From CAYRDK01 sp043819345 (GTDB taxonomy: Bacteria > Omnitrophota > Gorgyraeia > Velamenicoccales > Velamenicoccaceae): a DNA stretch of 39,521 nt. The stretch is taken from assembly GCA_043819345.1 (NCBI GenBank), contig JBDREX010000060.1, positions 1 to 39,521 on the forward strand. Direction: 5' to 3'. Under the pieces are notes generated by a model, which made no database searches, was not told where the DNA came from, and worked only from the letters and a program-made list of their open reading frames with translations. Made by a program: the position numbers and the translations under genes. Of this stretch, positions 7,815 through 16,561 are shown in pieces (positions within the stretch are counted from its first letter, which is position 1; each line of letters begins with the position of its first letter).

Positions 7815-7855
7815 GGAAGATTCTTTGAATCTTCCCAGTGGTTATGCAAGGAGTT
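7815..7855 (+). repeat. GATTCTTTGAATC element, copy 1
   Basis: A 9-bp arm GGAAGATTC, a TTT loop and the exact complementary arm occupy 7815-7835, followed by CCCAGTGGTTATGCAAGGA. The string GATTCTTTGAATCTTCCCAG recurs at 8024-8043 with a similar tail. Confidence 0.75.
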
Positions 7856-7867
7856 AGTTTATTCCTC

Positions 7868-7924
7868 AATGAGGCCTTAACTTATGGAACAAAGTGAACA
7901 TAAGTTAACAGGCCGAATTTACTC
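7868..7924 (+). repeat. 57-bp palindromic intergenic element, copy 2
   Basis: An exact 57-bp repeat of 7744-7800 in the same orientation, 124 bp further on, with the GATTCTTTGAATC element between the two copies. The two copies bracket a composite unit. Confidence 0.85.
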
Positions 7925-7933
7925 CGCGCTTTT

Positions 7934-7997
7934 ACCCGTCAACCCGAAAACCCGTCAACCCAAAAACCTGTCAACCCAAAAACCCGTCAACTCGCAA
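7934..7997. repeat. Four tandem copies of a 16-bp unit
   Basis: Units at 7934, 7950, 7966 and 7982 read ACCCGTCAACCCGAAA, ACCCGTCAACCCAAAA, ACCTGTCAACCCAAAA and ACCCGTCAACTCGCAA. They are directly joined, so this is not a CRISPR. The reverse-strand form of the unit also occurs at 30485. Confidence 0.9.
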
Positions 7998-8023
7998 ACT
8001 AGTTTTTGCTTTTATTTTTCATT

Positions 8024-8059
8024 GATTCTTTGAATCTTCCCAGGGATTATGCCAGGATT
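8024..8059 (+). repeat. GATTCTTTGAATC element, copy 2
   Basis: This copy shares GATTCTTTGAATCTTCCCAG and a GGNTTATGCNAGGA tail with 7819-7852. It ends just before the stop codon of the thioesterase gene. With the other repeats it fills the 333-bp gap 7731-8063, in which I see no gene. Confidence 0.7.
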
Positions 8060-8063
8060 CACG

Positions 8064-8468
8064 TTAATTCCCGCAAAGAGCCTTTGCCAATTCTTCAGGT
8101 ATAGACGGACGGCCATTGGTATTAAGCGCTGTACCAATAATCTTCGCTTTAATAACAGGCTTTTTATCAGGCAAGCGATAGATATCCTGATAAAACGCGA
8201 ATCTGATTTTTGATTCCCTTTCCATCTTCAAGCCAATAACAAATCTATCTCCACTTATTAGCGAAGACTTATAATCCATCTCGGCTCGAGTAACTACCAA
8301 ATTAATACCTTTTCGCGCGTAATCAGCAAAATTGATGCCAATATATTTTAAATACTCGTGCCGCACATGCTCTAGGTAATTCTGATAAACAGCATTATTA
8401 ACAATCCCCTGTAGGTCACACTCATAATCCCTTACTTCCATTTCCATTGAAAAAGCATAATTTTGCAT
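8064..8468 (-). CDS. Hot-dog fold acyl-CoA thioesterase (YbgC/FcbC family)
   Basis: The 134-residue protein matches the 4HBT family, which hydrolyses acyl-CoA or acyl-carrier thioesters in the cytoplasm. The N-terminal signature RDYECDLQGIVNNAVYQ places the expected catalytic Asp at residue 18, with the usual tyrosine-rich helix and E-H-V-R following (LEHVRHEYL). YbgC proteins normally have His in the second motif (GVVYH); here it is Asn-Asn, as in some 4HBT members. It lies 8 bp after the receiver gene at the end of the YbhGFSR-kinase operon, with a weak AGGA ribosome site. Its link to the exporter is unclear. Confidence 0.88.
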   Translation of the reverse strand: MQNYAFSMEMEVRDYECDLQGIVNNAVYQNYLEHVRHEYLKYIGINFADYARKGINLVVTRAEMDYKSSLISGDRFVIGLKMERESKIRFAFYQDIYRLPDKKPVIKAKIIGTALNTNGRPSIPEELAKALCGN

Positions 8469-8476
8469 TTAAATAT

Positions 8477-8827
8477 TTATCCTTTCAGCAATCCCTCAAC
8501 AACAGCCGTAAAACTCAGCTTATCAATATAGCCATCATACCTAACACCTTCCAATTCACTTTCAAAGGCCCCTTGAAGATAAGCGCTCAGAAAATACACT
8601 TTTGTCTCAGGCATTTTTTCTTTTATTTTTTTGCAGGCATCTATTCCAGCCGTTCTGTGTTCCATTCTGATATCCATAAAAACAACATCCGGATGAAAGG
8701 CTATGGCTGATTCAATGGCTTCCTCTCCTGAGTTAGCAATATAGGCGCTATACCCCAGGTCTTCTACGATCTCCTTAAATAATTCAGCCACAACCACTTC
8801 ATCTTCAGCGATAAGAACTTTTTTCAC
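8477..8827 (-). CDS. Stand-alone response-regulator receiver domain (CheY-like)
   Basis: The 116 residues are a single receiver domain: acidic pair Glu8-Asp9, phospho-acceptor Asp52 (VVFMDIRM), Ser81 in the threonine/serine switch position and Lys103 near the C-terminus. No output domain follows. The start is GTG at 8827 with GAGAGG upstream. It lies 19 bp downstream of a HisKA_2-type kinase gene and is its likely partner. It is the only receiver in the window although there are three kinases. PdtaS-type kinases often pair with receivers carrying an ANTAR domain; none is present here. Confidence 0.93.
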   Translation of the reverse strand: MKKVLIAEDEVVVAELFKEIVEDLGYSAYIANSGEEAIESAIAFHPDVVFMDIRMEHRTAGIDACKKIKEKMPETKVYFLSAYLQGAFESELEGVRYDGYIDKLSFTAVVEGLLKG

Positions 8828-8846
8828 GAAACCTCTCTCCTTTTAT

Positions 8847-10154
8847 TCATGCCGTCTTATTAACAGAATCCTGGCGGAAAATAACAGTAAAAACTGACCC
8901 GTTGTTCTTTTTATACTCAAGACACCCTTTCAACTGCCGAACCAGCATAAAAATCAGCCTCATTCCCAAAGTTTTACTCTCTTCGCAAACTAACTCCTCA
9001 GGCATGCCAATGCCATCATCACACACACTCAACTCCCGCAAATCCCCTTTGCTTTTTAGAATAACACGCACAACACCGCGTTCTCTTCCAGCAAAAGCAT
9101 ATTTAAAAGCATTAAGCATTAATTCATTCACAATAAGCCCACAGGCAACAGCCTCATCTAAATTAAGTGTGACCAAGCCAAGGTCAAGCTTAAGATCAAT
9201 CTTTTTTTCACTGGGAACATAGGCCTTTGTCAGCTCATTAGATAATAGCTTAATATACTCAGAAAAATCTATTTGCGTGTAGCTCTCCAGATGATAAAGC
9301 AGCTTATGCACCAAGCTTATTGCCTGTATCCTTTGCTTAACGGTTTCTAAAGCCTCTTTTGCCCCTTTTTCATTTTCTAAAATTTTCTGTTGAAAAGCAA
9401 TCAACCCATATAAAATTAACAGATTATTCTTGACGCGATGATGAACTTCTCTAAGCAATACGTCTTTCTCGCACAAAGCCTGCTTTAGCCGTACTTCATG
9501 GCATCTTCTCTGAGTAATGTCTTCTCCCGAAGCAACAACAAAATATTTACCTCTTTTGTCTGCAAGAATACTATTATGCCAGGCAATAATTTTTTCCTGC
9601 CCATCCTTTGTTATAATTGGGTTCTCAACATATTCTACCGGCTCCATAACCCCATTTATTAGCTTCCCAAAAATACTCTTTATCTCCGCTCGAATATTCT
9701 TTGGCAAAAAATTCTCAAACCAATCCTTACCTAAAACTTCCTCTTCTTTGCAACCTAAGATATCACAACCTTTCTTATTAATAGAAGTGACAACGCCTTC
9801 ACTATTAATAATAATCAGCATGACTCCGGCGACATCAAGATATCTCTGCGCCAGATCACCCTGGCTCCTCAATGCTTCCTCAACAAAACTACGCCTTATA
9901 AGCTCTTTCTGGAGGTCTTTTGTCCTAAGGTGAAGCTGCCTATTTAAAACCAATAACCAGACGCCGGAAAAGCTTAATAGTGTTATGGCTGACAAATCAA
10001 ACCAAAGATGCTGTGGATGCACTAACAGCCACGACATGTCACTTTTTGAAAAGAAAATATAAAGCCGCTCGCCAAAAAAAATTATCAACAAGGAACAAAT
10101 CCCTGCGCCAAATAAAATATTATAATAGTCTTTGGCCCTGCCTTCTTTTCGCAT
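8847..10154 (-). CDS. Membrane sensor histidine kinase, PAS plus HisKA_2 (PdtaS-like)
   Basis: The 435-residue kinase has two membrane helices (about residues 14-35 and 55-71) with a short periplasmic loop, a PAS domain (about 98-215) and a HisKA_2 dimerisation box EVHHRVKNNLL, with phospho-acceptor at His238 or His239. The ATPase domain follows, with N-box NELMLNAFKYAF and G1 box DDGIGMP. This class usually signals to soluble receivers. The gene begins 23 bp after the YbhR-like permease and precedes the receiver by 19 bp, so sensor, receiver and exporter are probably made together. GGAG lies seven bases before the ATG. Confidence 0.93.
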   Translation of the reverse strand: MRKEGRAKDYYNILFGAGICSLLIIFFGERLYIFFSKSDMSWLLVHPQHLWFDLSAITLLSFSGVWLLVLNRQLHLRTKDLQKELIRRSFVEEALRSQGDLAQRYLDVAGVMLIIINSEGVVTSINKKGCDILGCKEEEVLGKDWFENFLPKNIRAEIKSIFGKLINGVMEPVEYVENPIITKDGQEKIIAWHNSILADKRGKYFVVASGEDITQRRCHEVRLKQALCEKDVLLREVHHRVKNNLLILYGLIAFQQKILENEKGAKEALETVKQRIQAISLVHKLLYHLESYTQIDFSEYIKLLSNELTKAYVPSEKKIDLKLDLGLVTLNLDEAVACGLIVNELMLNAFKYAFAGRERGVVRVILKSKGDLRELSVCDDGIGMPEELVCEESKTLGMRLIFMLVRQLKGCLEYKKNNGSVFTVIFRQDSVNKTA

Positions 10155-10177
10155 TAAAAAGCTCCGGGGGCGCCTAT

Positions 10178-11308
10178 CTACCCTAATTTACTCTTAAACT
10201 TTAATGTGCTAAGCGTAAAAACACTTAAACCTAAAATCAACAAAGCTAAAATCTGGGGCCAGAGGACATAAAAACCAACCCCTTTTAAAAATACGCCTCT
10301 CAAAATAACGAGATAATACCTGAGCGGATTTAAAAAAGTAAGCCACTGCGCGGCGACAGGCATACTGGCGATAGGAAACATAAACCCGCTCAATAAACTA
10401 GCCGGAAAATAAAACAAGAATGTGGACATCACCGCTTCCTGCTGAGTAGAAGAAATCGTTGAAATATATAAACCAAAACCTAAACTAGTTAATAAGTATA
10501 CAATCGTAGCCCCTAAAAGCAATAAAATGCTACCTCGTACAGGCACACCAAACCATAAAACACCCACAACAGTGACAAGAACAACAATCATTAAGGCGAT
10601 AACAGCAAAGGGAAGCATTTTACCGAGTATCAATTCAAAAGGGCGAATCGGGCTAACTGTCAACTGCTCCATGGTGCCGATCTCCTTTTCTCTGACGATC
10701 GCCATGGCCGTCAGTAAAAGCGTGACAACCGTGACAATCAAAGCGATAACTCCGGGAATATAATAGTACCGCGACAACAAATTTTCATTAAACCACGAAA
10801 GATCTCTCATCTCCACCTGTGGACGGTAAGTCGCGCCTGTGGCGTAAATAGCGATCCTTTCTTTCAGCCATCTATTGTTAAGGCGCCCAACAATATTGCC
10901 GACATAACCTAAAATAATGCTGGCGGTATTGGAATCCGTACCATCAACAATAACCTGAAAACGCGCGCTCCGGTTACCTTCAAGCTGTTGGCCAAACCCA
11001 TGATTAAAACGCAGGATGACACTGGCAGCGGATCGGTCAATCAAATCTTTGGCCTCTTGATCCGTATTCACATAATAATCCATATTAAAGTATTTTGAAA
11101 AACTGAATTCCCTTATTACCTGCCGGCTTTCTTTCGTATTATCCAGATCATAAACTACCGTTGGAATATTTTGTATGTCCGTATTGGCCGCGTAACCAAA
11201 AATCAGAACCTGAATCAAAGGCGAGAGAAAAATGACAGTCTTCATGCGTGGATCACGAAAGACCTGCAAAAATTCCTTCACCAAAACACACTTTATGCGT
11301 TCCCACAT
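10178..11308 (-). CDS. ybhR: ABC-2 type permease, YbhR-like
   Basis: The 376-residue membrane subunit has one N-terminal membrane helix (after KEFLQVFRDPRMK), a large periplasmic domain (about residues 45-175 with the DGTDSNTASI motif) and a C-terminal block of five helices containing AREKEIGTMEQL. That is the architecture of ABC2_membrane_3 exporters such as YbhR. It is three bases downstream of the YbhS-like permease, so the two form the heterodimeric channel. With two ATPases and an HlyD adaptor it makes a YbhGFSR-type exporter, a class linked in E. coli to drug and cation export. The C-terminal end precedes the kinase gene. Confidence 0.92.
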   Translation of the reverse strand: MWERIKCVLVKEFLQVFRDPRMKTVIFLSPLIQVLIFGYAANTDIQNIPTVVYDLDNTKESRQVIREFSFSKYFNMDYYVNTDQEAKDLIDRSAASVILRFNHGFGQQLEGNRSARFQVIVDGTDSNTASIILGYVGNIVGRLNNRWLKERIAIYATGATYRPQVEMRDLSWFNENLLSRYYYIPGVIALIVTVVTLLLTAMAIVREKEIGTMEQLTVSPIRPFELILGKMLPFAVIALMIVVLVTVVGVLWFGVPVRGSILLLLGATIVYLLTSLGFGLYISTISSTQQEAVMSTFLFYFPASLLSGFMFPIASMPVAAQWLTFLNPLRYYLVILRGVFLKGVGFYVLWPQILALLILGLSVFTLSTLKFKSKLG

Positions 11309-11311
11309 ACG

Positions 11312-12442
11312 TTAGGCCACCTTCTTTTTAAACTTTCTACTCGCTAAAAAACTCATTATAATCGCATAAACCAATAAAAGCACAGCCTGCATCCAGAGCG
11401 ATTTCAAACCTACTCCTTTAAGATAAATACCGCGTAAAACAACGATAAAATACCTTGCCGGTACAAAATAGGTGATCAGTCGTATAAAAGGCGGCATGTT
11501 ATATATCGGATATACAAAACCCGACAATAGATATGTTGGGATAAAAGTGGCCATAATCGCCATCTGGCTTGCTAATAACTGGCTGCGAGCCACAATAGAA
11601 ATCAAAATCCCCATCATTAAAGCCCCCGTCAGAAAAAGACTGCTTAAAACAAACAGAAGAATCAGGCTTCCATGAAAAGGAATGTGGTATATAAACTGCG
11701 CCATTAAAACAGCAATTATTAAATCAATTAAACCAATAACAAAATAAGGTATAAATTTACCGGCAATCAGCTCGCGTGTTTTTATGGGCGTTGAAATCAA
11801 CTGCTCCATCGTACCCCTCTCCCATTCCCGGGCAACCGTCAGGCTTGTTAAAAGAGCAGAAATAATCATCAGGATAACAGCAATAAGGCCGGGGATGATA
11901 AACGGCGGGCTTTCCCTGTTAGGGTTAAACCATGTCCGTGGCCTTAAATCAATTGGTGTCGCATTCATAACACCTAAAACACTGGAAACATTAGCCGCAA
12001 GCTTATTATTATAGGCCCCGATAACACTATCCAAATAACCCATGGCAATAGAGGCGGTATTAGAATCTGAGCCATCCACAAGAAACTGCACGGGGGAAGA
12101 TTCACCGGAAAGAATATAACGTGAAAAATCTTTGGGAATAATTAAAGCCATTAAAATATCATTACTATCCATCAACCTTTCTAAATCACGATAGTTATCA
12201 TAATAACCCTTAATATTAAAGTATCTGGAATTCTTAAAATGCAGAATAAATTCAATAGAGGTTTGGGAATTATCCTGATTCCATATCGCCATAGGCACAT
12301 GGTCCACATCAAGCGTCAGAGAAGAACCAAAGAGAATCAAAAGAATAACAGGAATAACGATCGCCATCCCTAAGCTTTTAGGGTCTCTTAAGATTTGTAT
12401 AAACTCTTTTCTGGACAGAGCGCGCACGCGCCTGATATTCAT
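11312..12442 (-). CDS. ybhS: ABC-2 type permease, YbhS-like
   Basis: The 376-residue protein starts MNIRRVRALSRKEF, close to E. coli YbhS, and has the same plan: N-terminal helix, periplasmic domain with DGSDSNTASIAMGY, and a C-terminal membrane block with AREWERGTMEQL. The start overlaps the stop of the upstream ATPase by ATGA. Same length as its partner permease. Together they transport the substrate across the inner membrane for delivery through the HlyD adaptor and TolC. Confidence 0.92.
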   Translation of the reverse strand: MNIRRVRALSRKEFIQILRDPKSLGMAIVIPVILLILFGSSLTLDVDHVPMAIWNQDNSQTSIEFILHFKNSRYFNIKGYYDNYRDLERLMDSNDILMALIIPKDFSRYILSGESSPVQFLVDGSDSNTASIAMGYLDSVIGAYNNKLAANVSSVLGVMNATPIDLRPRTWFNPNRESPPFIIPGLIAVILMIISALLTSLTVAREWERGTMEQLISTPIKTRELIAGKFIPYFVIGLIDLIIAVLMAQFIYHIPFHGSLILLFVLSSLFLTGALMMGILISIVARSQLLASQMAIMATFIPTYLLSGFVYPIYNMPPFIRLITYFVPARYFIVVLRGIYLKGVGLKSLWMQAVLLLVYAIIMSFLASRKFKKKVA

Positions 12443-13386
12443 GCGGCCTCTTTCTTGGAATCGTAATTTTCCACCAAAGACACAAAAACATCTTCTAGGG
12501 ATGGCTCAATTTTTTTAACTCTATAACCATCTATATTCTCACTTTTGAAAAAAGACTCTATTTTTGGAACACCCTCCGCCGCATTATGAACAACCGCATG
12601 AATATTGGAACCAAACAAAGCTACATCTTTCACCAGGGATGACTTTGTCAGCTTTTCAGCTGTATTCTCAGGATCATTTACCTCTATTTCCACAATATCA
12701 TTTTCCATATATTTTGTTTTCATCTCGGCAGGCGTACCCATCGCAACCAACGTACCTTTGTAAATGAAAGCCAGGCGGTTACACTGCTCAGCCTCCCCCA
12801 TATAATGCGTTGTAACAAAAACGGTCACGCCCATACCGGAGAGCATTTTAATAATATCCCAAAAATTTCCACGCGTAATCGGGTCAACACCGGATGTTGG
12901 CTCATCCAAGAAAATAATTTTGGGCTTATGAATAATCGCACACGCCAAAGCAAGCCTTTGTTTCCAGCCGCCGGAAAGATTACGCGTCACATATTTCCGA
13001 AAAGAATTCATTTCCGCTTTTTCCAAAATATAATTAACGCGGTTACGTTTATCAGGTACACCGTAAATACCCGCATAAAAATTAATATTCTCTTCAACGG
13101 TTAAATCATCGTAAAGAGAGAATTTTTGAGACATATAGCCGATGTGTTCTTTTATCTTCATTGATTCTTTGACAATATCAAATCCGCCAACCTGCCCCGC
13201 GCCTCCAGTAGGCCTTAAAATACCGCACATCATGCGGATAGTCGTTGACTTACCCGCGCCATTGGGGCCTAAAAACCCAAAGATTTCTCCCGGACGCACT
13301 TGAAAACTGACATGATTGACCGCCGTAAAAGCACCAAACTTTTTTACCAGCTCAGTTACTTCCACAGCAAAATTAGATGTGTTCAT
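12439..13386 (-). CDS. ybhF: ABC transporter ATPase (second half of a split YbhF)
   Basis: The 315-residue nucleotide-binding protein has Walker A GPNGAGKST (40-48), signature LSGG (137-140), Walker B IIFLDEP (157-163) and the switch His194 (TTHYMGEAEQC). A C-terminal extension of about 90 residues resembles the tail found on YbhF-type ATPases. E. coli YbhF holds two such domains in one chain; here they are two genes overlapping by 14 bp. This is the catalytically complete one. It overlaps the permease start by four bases. Confidence 0.93.
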   Translation of the reverse strand: MNTSNFAVEVTELVKKFGAFTAVNHVSFQVRPGEIFGFLGPNGAGKSTTIRMMCGILRPTGGAGQVGGFDIVKESMKIKEHIGYMSQKFSLYDDLTVEENINFYAGIYGVPDKRNRVNYILEKAEMNSFRKYVTRNLSGGWKQRLALACAIIHKPKIIFLDEPTSGVDPITRGNFWDIIKMLSGMGVTVFVTTHYMGEAEQCNRLAFIYKGTLVAMGTPAEMKTKYMENDIVEIEVNDPENTAEKLTKSSLVKDVALFGSNIHAVVHNAAEGVPKIESFFKSENIDGYRVKKIEPSLEDVFVSLVENYDSKKEAA

Positions 13387-14104
13387 ATTCTTTGATAATG
13401 TCTATAAAAGCTTCTTCTAATGTTTTTCGAGACCGCCCCCTTTTAATAACATCAGGCGTATCACACTGCAAAAGTTTACCCTTGTGCATCAAAGCCACCC
13501 TTTTGCAACGCTCTGCTTCATCTAAATAGGACGTAGATAAAAAAATTGTGACTTTTTCTTTCAAGAGGCCGTAGAGAATCTGCCAAAAATCTCTTCGGGA
13601 GACGGGATCAACACCATTCGTTGGTTCATCTAGAAAAAGAACCTTTGGTGTGTGGATTAAAGCACACGCTAATCCTAACTTTTGCTTCATGCCGCCGGAA
13701 AGATTTCCCGCGAGGCGCTGTTTAAAAGGCAAGAGGCCGCTAAACCCCAATAGCCTGTCAATGACAGAGGCCCTATCTTGTTTTGCAACACAAAAAACAT
13801 CCGCGTAAAAATTAATATTTTCAAGAACGGAAAGGTCTTCATAAAGCCCAAAGCGCTGCGGCATATAGGCAATGAGTTCTTTTATGCTCTCAGATTCCTT
13901 AAGGATATCTTTCTGGCAAACCCAACCCTCACCCGATGTCGGTTCCAGAATACCCGTTAAAAGCCTCATGGTCGTTGATTTACCGGCGCCATCAGGGCCA
14001 ACCAACCCAAAAATCTCTCCTTCTTCTACAGCGATATCAAGTTTTTCAACAGCGACAACTGAGCCAAATTCTTTTCTTAAACCAACCGCTTTAATAGCAC
14101 TCAT
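13373..14104 (-). CDS. ybhF: ABC transporter ATPase (first half of a split YbhF, altered H-loop)
   Basis: The 243-residue protein matches the N-terminal half of YbhF: Walker A GPDGAGKST (36-44), MPQRFGLYEDL, signature LSGGM (135-139) and Walker B VLFLDEP (155-161). The H-loop histidine is replaced by Ser192 (STSYLDEAERC), a feature I recall also in E. coli YbhF. The site using this H-loop is probably non-hydrolytic, so the ATPase pair is asymmetric. It overlaps the HlyD gene by ATGA at its start and the second ATPase by 14 bp at its end. Confidence 0.93.
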   Translation of the reverse strand: MSAIKAVGLRKEFGSVVAVEKLDIAVEEGEIFGLVGPDGAGKSTTMRLLTGILEPTSGEGWVCQKDILKESESIKELIAYMPQRFGLYEDLSVLENINFYADVFCVAKQDRASVIDRLLGFSGLLPFKQRLAGNLSGGMKQKLGLACALIHTPKVLFLDEPTNGVDPVSRRDFWQILYGLLKEKVTIFLSTSYLDEAERCKRVALMHKGKLLQCDTPDVIKRGRSRKTLEEAFIDIIKEYEHI

Positions 14105-14979
14105 GATTGAATAATAAGATAGCCGTCCCCTGGCATGCCGGGTTTAAGTTCAAGACTTGAATTGTCAACCCTGATTTTAATCCTATAAACAAGCTTAACC
14201 CTCTCTTCATTCGTCTGAATATACTTTGGCGTAAATTCAGCCTCTTGTGATATGTAAGAAACACGACCCGGATAAACTTTGTGCGGATAAGTATCCGTCT
14301 TAACATAAGCAGGCTGGTTAAACTTAACTTTAGCTAAGTCTCTCTCATTAACATAGGCGGTCAGCCAAATATTATGCAAATCAATCGCTGTAAAAACCGG
14401 CGCACCAACTTTAACAACCTCTCCGGCCAAAGCGCTCTTCACCAAAACAAAACCATCTAAAGATGACGTTAATTCTGAAAATCCCAAACGCGTATTAGCT
14501 AAATCCAATTGCGCCTTGGAAGCTTCAACATTTGCTAAACTTGCGTCAGCTTTTGTCTTAAACGTATCCCTTTTCTGGACAGAAATGGCCCCTGCCGCCA
14601 ATAAATTTTCAGCCCTCAAATAGTCTATGCGCGCCAAATTAGCTTGATACTCCTCAGCTTTTAAAGCCGCAAACGCATTATCGCGAATCTTTACCAATTC
14701 ATCCGTATCTAACAACGCCACAACATCACCCCGTTTAATGACCTCGCCCTCATCTGTGAGAAGCTCCGTAATCCTGCCCTCCACGCGAAAAGACAGGCGC
14801 ACATCATCTCCTTCAATATTACCGGAAACTTTTATTGTTTTATAGTGGGCATTAACCTCCTGCCTGGCAATAAGATAAACACAAATACCAACAAGAGTAA
14901 TAATGACAATTTCCCGGATTCTCTTTTGTTTCACGGCGTCCTTTAACCACTTCATCAGCGCCTTCATTTTTTCATCCAT
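14101..14979 (-). CDS. ybhG: HlyD-type membrane fusion protein, YbhG-like
   Basis: The 292-residue periplasmic adaptor has an N-terminal membrane anchor (about residues 23-40), a split biotinyl-lipoyl domain, a full-length alpha-helical hairpin of about 70 residues (roughly 98-170) and a beta-barrel domain containing EAEFTPKYIQTNEERVKLVY, which is diagnostic for the YbhG group. It links the ABC permeases to TolC. GGAGG lies six bases before the ATG. The upstream TolC gene ends 108 bp away and the downstream ATPase overlaps by four bases. Confidence 0.93.
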   Translation of the reverse strand: MDEKMKALMKWLKDAVKQKRIREIVIITLVGICVYLIARQEVNAHYKTIKVSGNIEGDDVRLSFRVEGRITELLTDEGEVIKRGDVVALLDTDELVKIRDNAFAALKAEEYQANLARIDYLRAENLLAAGAISVQKRDTFKTKADASLANVEASKAQLDLANTRLGFSELTSSLDGFVLVKSALAGEVVKVGAPVFTAIDLHNIWLTAYVNERDLAKVKFNQPAYVKTDTYPHKVYPGRVSYISQEAEFTPKYIQTNEERVKLVYRIKIRVDNSSLELKPGMPGDGYLIIQS

Positions 14980-15087
14980 GAATTACCTCCAATTTTAACA
15001 GTTATCAGGATGCAGGCTACCGGGTACAGTAAAACCAAAAGCACTTGATTTTTCTGAACCCAAAACCCTGGACCCCAACCCCTGAAA

Positions 15088-16518
15088 TCATGTCGTCTCT
15101 TCTGCGATCATATCACTACCATCCCTGTCATCATCATAAATGGCAAATTCACGGCCACGAGTTTTATCCAAATAAGCTTTAGCCATCAAATAATCATACC
15201 GGCCATTACAAAGGTTCTCTCTAACCTGGCTCAACGAAACCATAGAGTCAATCACATCCAAATTTGTCGCAACCCCACTGCTAAAACTAATCTCGGCAAT
15301 CTTAAGTGCCTCTTCAGCTTCTATGACAGTATCTTCCTGAGAGATAATAATCTCACGTGCTTTTTTCAAATCAAGACAAGCGCGTTTTATATCAACAGCC
15401 AGCTGTTGGCTAAAATCATCTTCACTCAATACAGCCTGCGCATAACGCTGCTTCGCCGCGTCAACCCTTGCTTTTGTATAGAAGCCATCAAAGATCGGGA
15501 TCGTTACAGCGACACCCGCGGTCCAAATATTATGCCTTTTGTTAAACATATCCGCCCAATCATTAGATTTATAATTATATCCGGCATTAATATCTATTTG
15601 AGGCTTATGAGTAGATTTTGCCATCTCAATAGACCACTTGCTCAAATCCACCCCTAAAGCTTTTAAAATCATCTCCGGCTTTTCCAAATATGCTTCACTC
15701 AAAAAACTCCTCTCATCAAGCTCAATAAAAGGGCTAACAAGTGTGCCTTTCAACTCAAGCCGGTCATCTAAAGAAATAGTAAGTAATTTTTTTAATTCTG
15801 CTTCTATCAGCTCTATAGAATTCACCGCGCGGACAACCTCCGGCACAATCGTTGACACATGCACCTTAGACTGAAGGACATCAAACCGCGAAGCCGTCCC
15901 CTGGTCAAACATGTGCTTAGTATCCTCGTAATGGGCCTGCGCCTGAAACAATAGATCCTCCATGATGGCACTCGTCTCATAAGCCAACAAGAGCCCATAA
16001 AAAAGACGCTTCGCCTCAAAAGCCACATCCAGCTTTTGCGCGCGAAGCGTTTCCTGTTCAATCCGCAAATTTACCTCAGATTCTTTAAAGCGGGCCCTGT
16101 TAGCGCCCCCCTGATAAACAGATTCCGTCACAGAGACACCCAGCTCATTACTATCCTGATACCCGGCGATCGTACCTATGTCTTTCTTTGAATTCGTTGC
16201 CGCCGTTATGCTGCTGCCCAGCGAAGCATTATTATGAGTGTATGAACCATCTAGGTTCACCTTAGGCATAAAATAACTCTTTGCCTCCACAATACCAGCT
16301 TGCGCGGACTTAATCTGGCTTTCCTGAATTTGAATAGCGATATTACTCCGGTAGGCTGTCTCAATAGTATCTGCTATAGACAGAACAACAGCATCCCTCT
16401 GCGGCTCCTGTTGATCCTCAGCAGATAACGTTAAAGACGCGAAGGAAAGACAAGCGAATGTGCCAAGGAAAATAACACAAAACTTTTTAAAAACAGAACT
16501 TCTTTTTTTGTTCTGCAT
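15088..16518 (-). CDS. TolC-family outer-membrane efflux protein (with the YbhGFSR exporter)
   Basis: The 476-residue protein has an N-terminal signal peptide (about residues 1-31, ending near LSA) and two internally similar OEP halves rich in long helices, as in TolC. The first repeat contains AQAGIVEAKSYFMPKVNLDGSY and the second ANLDVIDSMVSL. It is the first gene of the exporter operon and has its own promoter just upstream. A 108-bp gap with the low-complexity text CCCTGGACCCCAACCCC separates it from the adaptor gene. It differs from the second TolC gene at 19988-21256, so each pump has a dedicated channel. Confidence 0.93.
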   Translation of the reverse strand: MQNKKRSSVFKKFCVIFLGTFACLSFASLTLSAEDQQEPQRDAVVLSIADTIETAYRSNIAIQIQESQIKSAQAGIVEAKSYFMPKVNLDGSYTHNNASLGSSITAATNSKKDIGTIAGYQDSNELGVSVTESVYQGGANRARFKESEVNLRIEQETLRAQKLDVAFEAKRLFYGLLLAYETSAIMEDLLFQAQAHYEDTKHMFDQGTASRFDVLQSKVHVSTIVPEVVRAVNSIELIEAELKKLLTISLDDRLELKGTLVSPFIELDERSFLSEAYLEKPEMILKALGVDLSKWSIEMAKSTHKPQIDINAGYNYKSNDWADMFNKRHNIWTAGVAVTIPIFDGFYTKARVDAAKQRYAQAVLSEDDFSQQLAVDIKRACLDLKKAREIIISQEDTVIEAEEALKIAEISFSSGVATNLDVIDSMVSLSQVRENLCNGRYDYLMAKAYLDKTRGREFAIYDDDRDGSDMIAEETT

Positions 16519-16561
16519 TTTTAATTTTTGGGTTGATTTGTATCAATAGGCTACTGATAAA

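Noticed and set aside
7934..7997. CRISPR-like array
   Set aside because: The 16-bp units are directly joined with no spacers, and no cas genes are present.
8477..8827. PdtaR-like regulator
   Set aside because: The kinase is PdtaS-like, but the receiver ends at residue 116 and has no ANTAR helices.
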